A stretch of DNA of 64,000 bases from an uncultured Schlesneria sp. (GTDB lineage: Bacteria > Planctomycetota > Planctomycetia > Planctomycetales > Planctomycetaceae). The notes under the pieces were generated by a model, which saw only the letters and a list, made by a program, of their open reading frames with translations, searched no databases and had not been told where the DNA came from. Where the stretch lies: contig CAIQIR010000106.1 of assembly GCA_903871875.1 (NCBI GenBank), positions 62,001-126,000 of the forward strand. Reading direction: 5' to 3'. Shown here in pieces: positions 62,694 through 64,000 of this stretch (positions within the stretch are counted from its first letter, which is position 1; the number at the start of each line of letters is the position of its first letter). The position numbers and the translations under genes are program-made.

Positions 62694-62956
62694 GCTGTAC
62701 AGTGTCGATGAGTCGGGTAAAGTGATGAAAGTGAGTGTCAGAACCGATCTACGGTTGATCGGCTTCAGGAAATGTTGTGAAGCCTCACGGAGAACCGTGT
62801 TTTTCCATGCCCGCCGTGGCCAACGGGCGTTTGGACTGCGTTTGTTTCTCGATTTCCGTTGCCGCGAACCTTGAGGAGCGGAGCGGGAATCGTGCGAACG
62901 AATTGGTTCTTTCCTATTCAATTCACGAATCCCGTTTGTTGCTGAGGAAAAAAGAC

Positions 62957-63388
62957 ATGCCCGCTTGGCCAGGCGGTCCCTGCCCGCAATGTGGCGACGA
63001 GATGCCGCCCAACATGATTCATTGTCGCGCTTGTCGAATGTTGCTGAATCAGGAATTGGAAAAAGATAGCGTCGAGATTCCGCGGTTCGTCCCCCTTCAG
63101 GAGGTCGAAAGTTTGGTCGAAATTACCCCCGTCGGGCTGTTCGTAGATTGCGCGAGCTGCCATCAAGAATTGAAGATCAATCGAAAATACCTCGGTCAAC
63201 GGGTGCAGTGTAAGTTCTGTTCGGCCGATTTTCGTCTCGATCCCAACAGCCCCGCAGCGCTCGAGGCGGACTCATATGCCCAGTGCCCACATTGCGAAGA
63301 AACACTGCGATTCGCCAAAAAATATCTTGGTTTCAAAGTGGCCTGCCGATTTTGCCAAGGAAAAGTTCATATCCTGAAACCGGGATGA
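62957..63388 (+). CDS. Small protein with three zinc ribbons
   Basis: 143 residues from ATG 62957, which has GAGGA eight bases upstream. Three ribbons are visible: CPQC/CRAC (about 9-30), CASC/CKFC (about 66-90) and CPHC/CRFC (about 112-136). The second and third repeat the same unit, with L-x-x-KYLG between the pairs (NRKYLGQRVQCKFC and AKKYLGFKVACRFC), so they arose by duplication. Small multi-ribbon proteins like this are usually adaptors of transcription, translation or protein complexes. It is cytoplasmic, with no signal. It is not near a relevant pathway gene. Confidence 0.83.
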   Translation: MPAWPGGPCPQCGDEMPPNMIHCRACRMLLNQELEKDSVEIPRFVPLQEVESLVEITPVGLFVDCASCHQELKINRKYLGQRVQCKFCSADFRLDPNSPAALEADSYAQCPHCEETLRFAKKYLGFKVACRFCQGKVHILKPG

Positions 63389-63408
63389 TTATCAGATGGT
63401 ACACTCGA

Positions 63409-63452
63409 AAGACGTCCATCAACAGCAGGTGTCTGTCCCTGCTGGACGTCTT
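63409..63452 (+). terminator. Bulged hairpin after the zinc-ribbon gene
   Basis: Stem AAGACGTC / GACGTCTT continuing into CAGCAGG / CCTGCTG, with CATCAA bulged on the left side and an 8-base loop. It starts 20 bases after the stop codon. There is no T-tract; it may be an mRNA end structure or a factor-dependent terminator. Confidence 0.5.
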
Positions 63453-63810
63453 GGTTGCACTGTCACTGCTGGTGTAACGAATAAACAAAACATCACCGAT
63501 TTTCGTTCGATTTCGAACATTGCTTAGAGAGTTGCTTCCCGCAGTTCTGTGGGTGTGGTTGTTCTCTTTAAGTCATTTTATGGGCATGGTTTGTTGTGAG
63601 TCGCTGGGCGAATTTCTTTCTGAATTTCACGGGCATTTTCTCGTTTTCTACTTGGCGCAGATCTTTTCGGTTGGCAACATAGGTAGTGAACATCCAGTTC
63701 GCGATAGTCGCTCCCTTCTTTTTTCCAATGGATCTTCGCACGTTTCTAGTGCATCTACGTTTCACGGGCTTTTGACTTTTGTTTTTTGGTTTTGAGGTTC
63801 CTTTATTTCT

Positions 63811-63817
63811 GGAGGAG
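63811..63817 (+). promoter_or_regulatory. Strong ribosome binding site of the DUF1559 gene
   Basis: GGAGGAG, five bases before ATG 63823. It fixes this start. Confidence 0.85.
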
Positions 63818-63822
63818 TTACG

Positions 63823-64000
63823 ATGACGAAACAGGCTGGTTTGGCGCGAAAACGAGGTTTTACGCTGATCGAATTGCTGGTGGTGATTGCGATCATCGCC
63901 GTGCTGATTGCTCTGTTGTTGCCCGCTGTTCAGCAAGCACGCGAAGCGGCTCGACGCACACAATGCAAAAACAATCTGAAGCAAATTGGTTTGGCTCTGT
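63823..64000 (+). CDS. DUF1559 prepilin-like protein (N-terminal part, cut by window edge)
   Basis: Fifty-nine codons are visible. A basic leader ([11 protein letters not shown]) is followed by the type IV prepilin cleavage and methylation site [20 protein letters not shown] (G/F cut, E at +5), a hydrophobic helix, and [15 protein letters not shown] and [11 protein letters not shown], the hallmark start of DUF1559 proteins. Planctomycetes have dozens of these pseudopilin-like proteins, thought to be assembled or exported through a type II/IV-pilus-like system. The DUF1559 body lies beyond the right edge. Confidence 0.95.
   Translation, partial: MTKQAGLARKRGFTLIELLVVIAIIAVLIALLLPAVQQAREAARRTQCKNNLKQIGLAL

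Larger units (their letters stand above)
62402..62956. other. Intergenic region, 555 bases, with hairpin and twin AT boxes
   Basis: Contains the hairpin at 62409-62431 after the SDR gene and two copies of GAATATAAAAA at 62663-62673 and 62683-62693. A frame from 62777 is open into the zinc-ribbon gene, but the real start is 62957. No other gene is seen. Confidence 0.55.
63389..63822. other. Leader region, 434 bases, before the pseudopilin gene
   Basis: Contains the bulged hairpin at 63409-63452. From about 63480 the sequence becomes T-rich on the plus strand and runs up to the GGAGGAG ribosome site at 63811-63817. A 91-codon frame here (63520-63795) lacks a start signal and reads like a shadow of T-richness. 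Confidence 0.5.

Noticed and set aside
1-64000. tRNA, rRNA, CRISPR arrays, insertion sequences, prophage genes
   Set aside because: I looked for T-loop/anticodon patterns, regularly spaced repeats, transposase and integrase motifs on both strands by eye and found none. A short tRNA could be missed this way; tRNAscan-SE would settle it.

Overview
The window looks like a chromosomal segment of a heterotrophic planctomycete (order Planctomycetales, Schlesneria/Planctomicrobium/Gimesia-like; the genus is inference). The evidence is a PSCyt1-DUF1549-DUF1553-LamG protein followed by a DUF1501 protein, a second Tat-type DUF1501 protein, PQQ-like beta-propeller proteins, a DUF1559 prepilin-like start at the right edge, many exported proteins with single CxxCH or EF-hand motifs, and loosely packed genes with few long operons. 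I found no tRNA, rRNA, CRISPR array, insertion sequence or prophage gene.

Left part (1-22 kb): end of an ABC exporter, a zinc-ribbon methyltransferase, a secretin/STN-like exported protein, an atypical Hsp70 with a C-terminal zinc ribbon, an exported CxxCH protein, a nitroreductase, a GNAT acetyltransferase, and a puzzling 1.2-kb stretch holding a promoter, a strong ribosome binding site, an unrecognised ORF and a cluster of 9-bp TTGGCCAAC repeats just before an IclR regulator. Then come the PSD1/DUF1501 pair, a diguanylate cyclase whose tail is shifted out of frame by a 13-bp tandem duplication, a Ser/Thr kinase fused to a response-regulator receiver, and a YfhO-like membrane protein.

Middle (22-46 kb): a LarA-like / cysteine desulfurase / TruA operon; an LRR lipoprotein; two PQQ-like propeller proteins followed by a four-module protein (redoxin, c-type heme motif, PHM-type copper monooxygenase with all copper ligands, two EF hands); a glycosyltransferase coupled to mannonate dehydratase; a Ycf46-like AAA ATPase; a fused EutB-EutC ethanolamine ammonia-lyase that carries a Tat signal; an MlaE-MlaF-MCE lipid transport operon; and an SbtA bicarbonate transporter with an SbtB-like PII protein.

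Right part (46-64 kb): a SUF iron-sulfur operon on the minus strand in the order sufR, nuoB, sufC, sufB, sufD, Rieske ferredoxin, sufT, with a Complex I subunit between the regulator and sufC and a tandem palindrome at the sufR promoter. It is followed by a DUF1501 protein, a TrhO-RluA tRNA/rRNA modification fusion, an unrecognised exported protein, TruB, a lipoprotein with an HELxEAxTD...EIGD motif, an SDR oxidoreductase, a triple zinc-ribbon protein and the start of a DUF1559 pseudopilin.

Start codons were chosen from Shine-Dalgarno matches, signal peptides and overlaps. They differ from the longest open frame in many genes and are the least certain part of the annotation.
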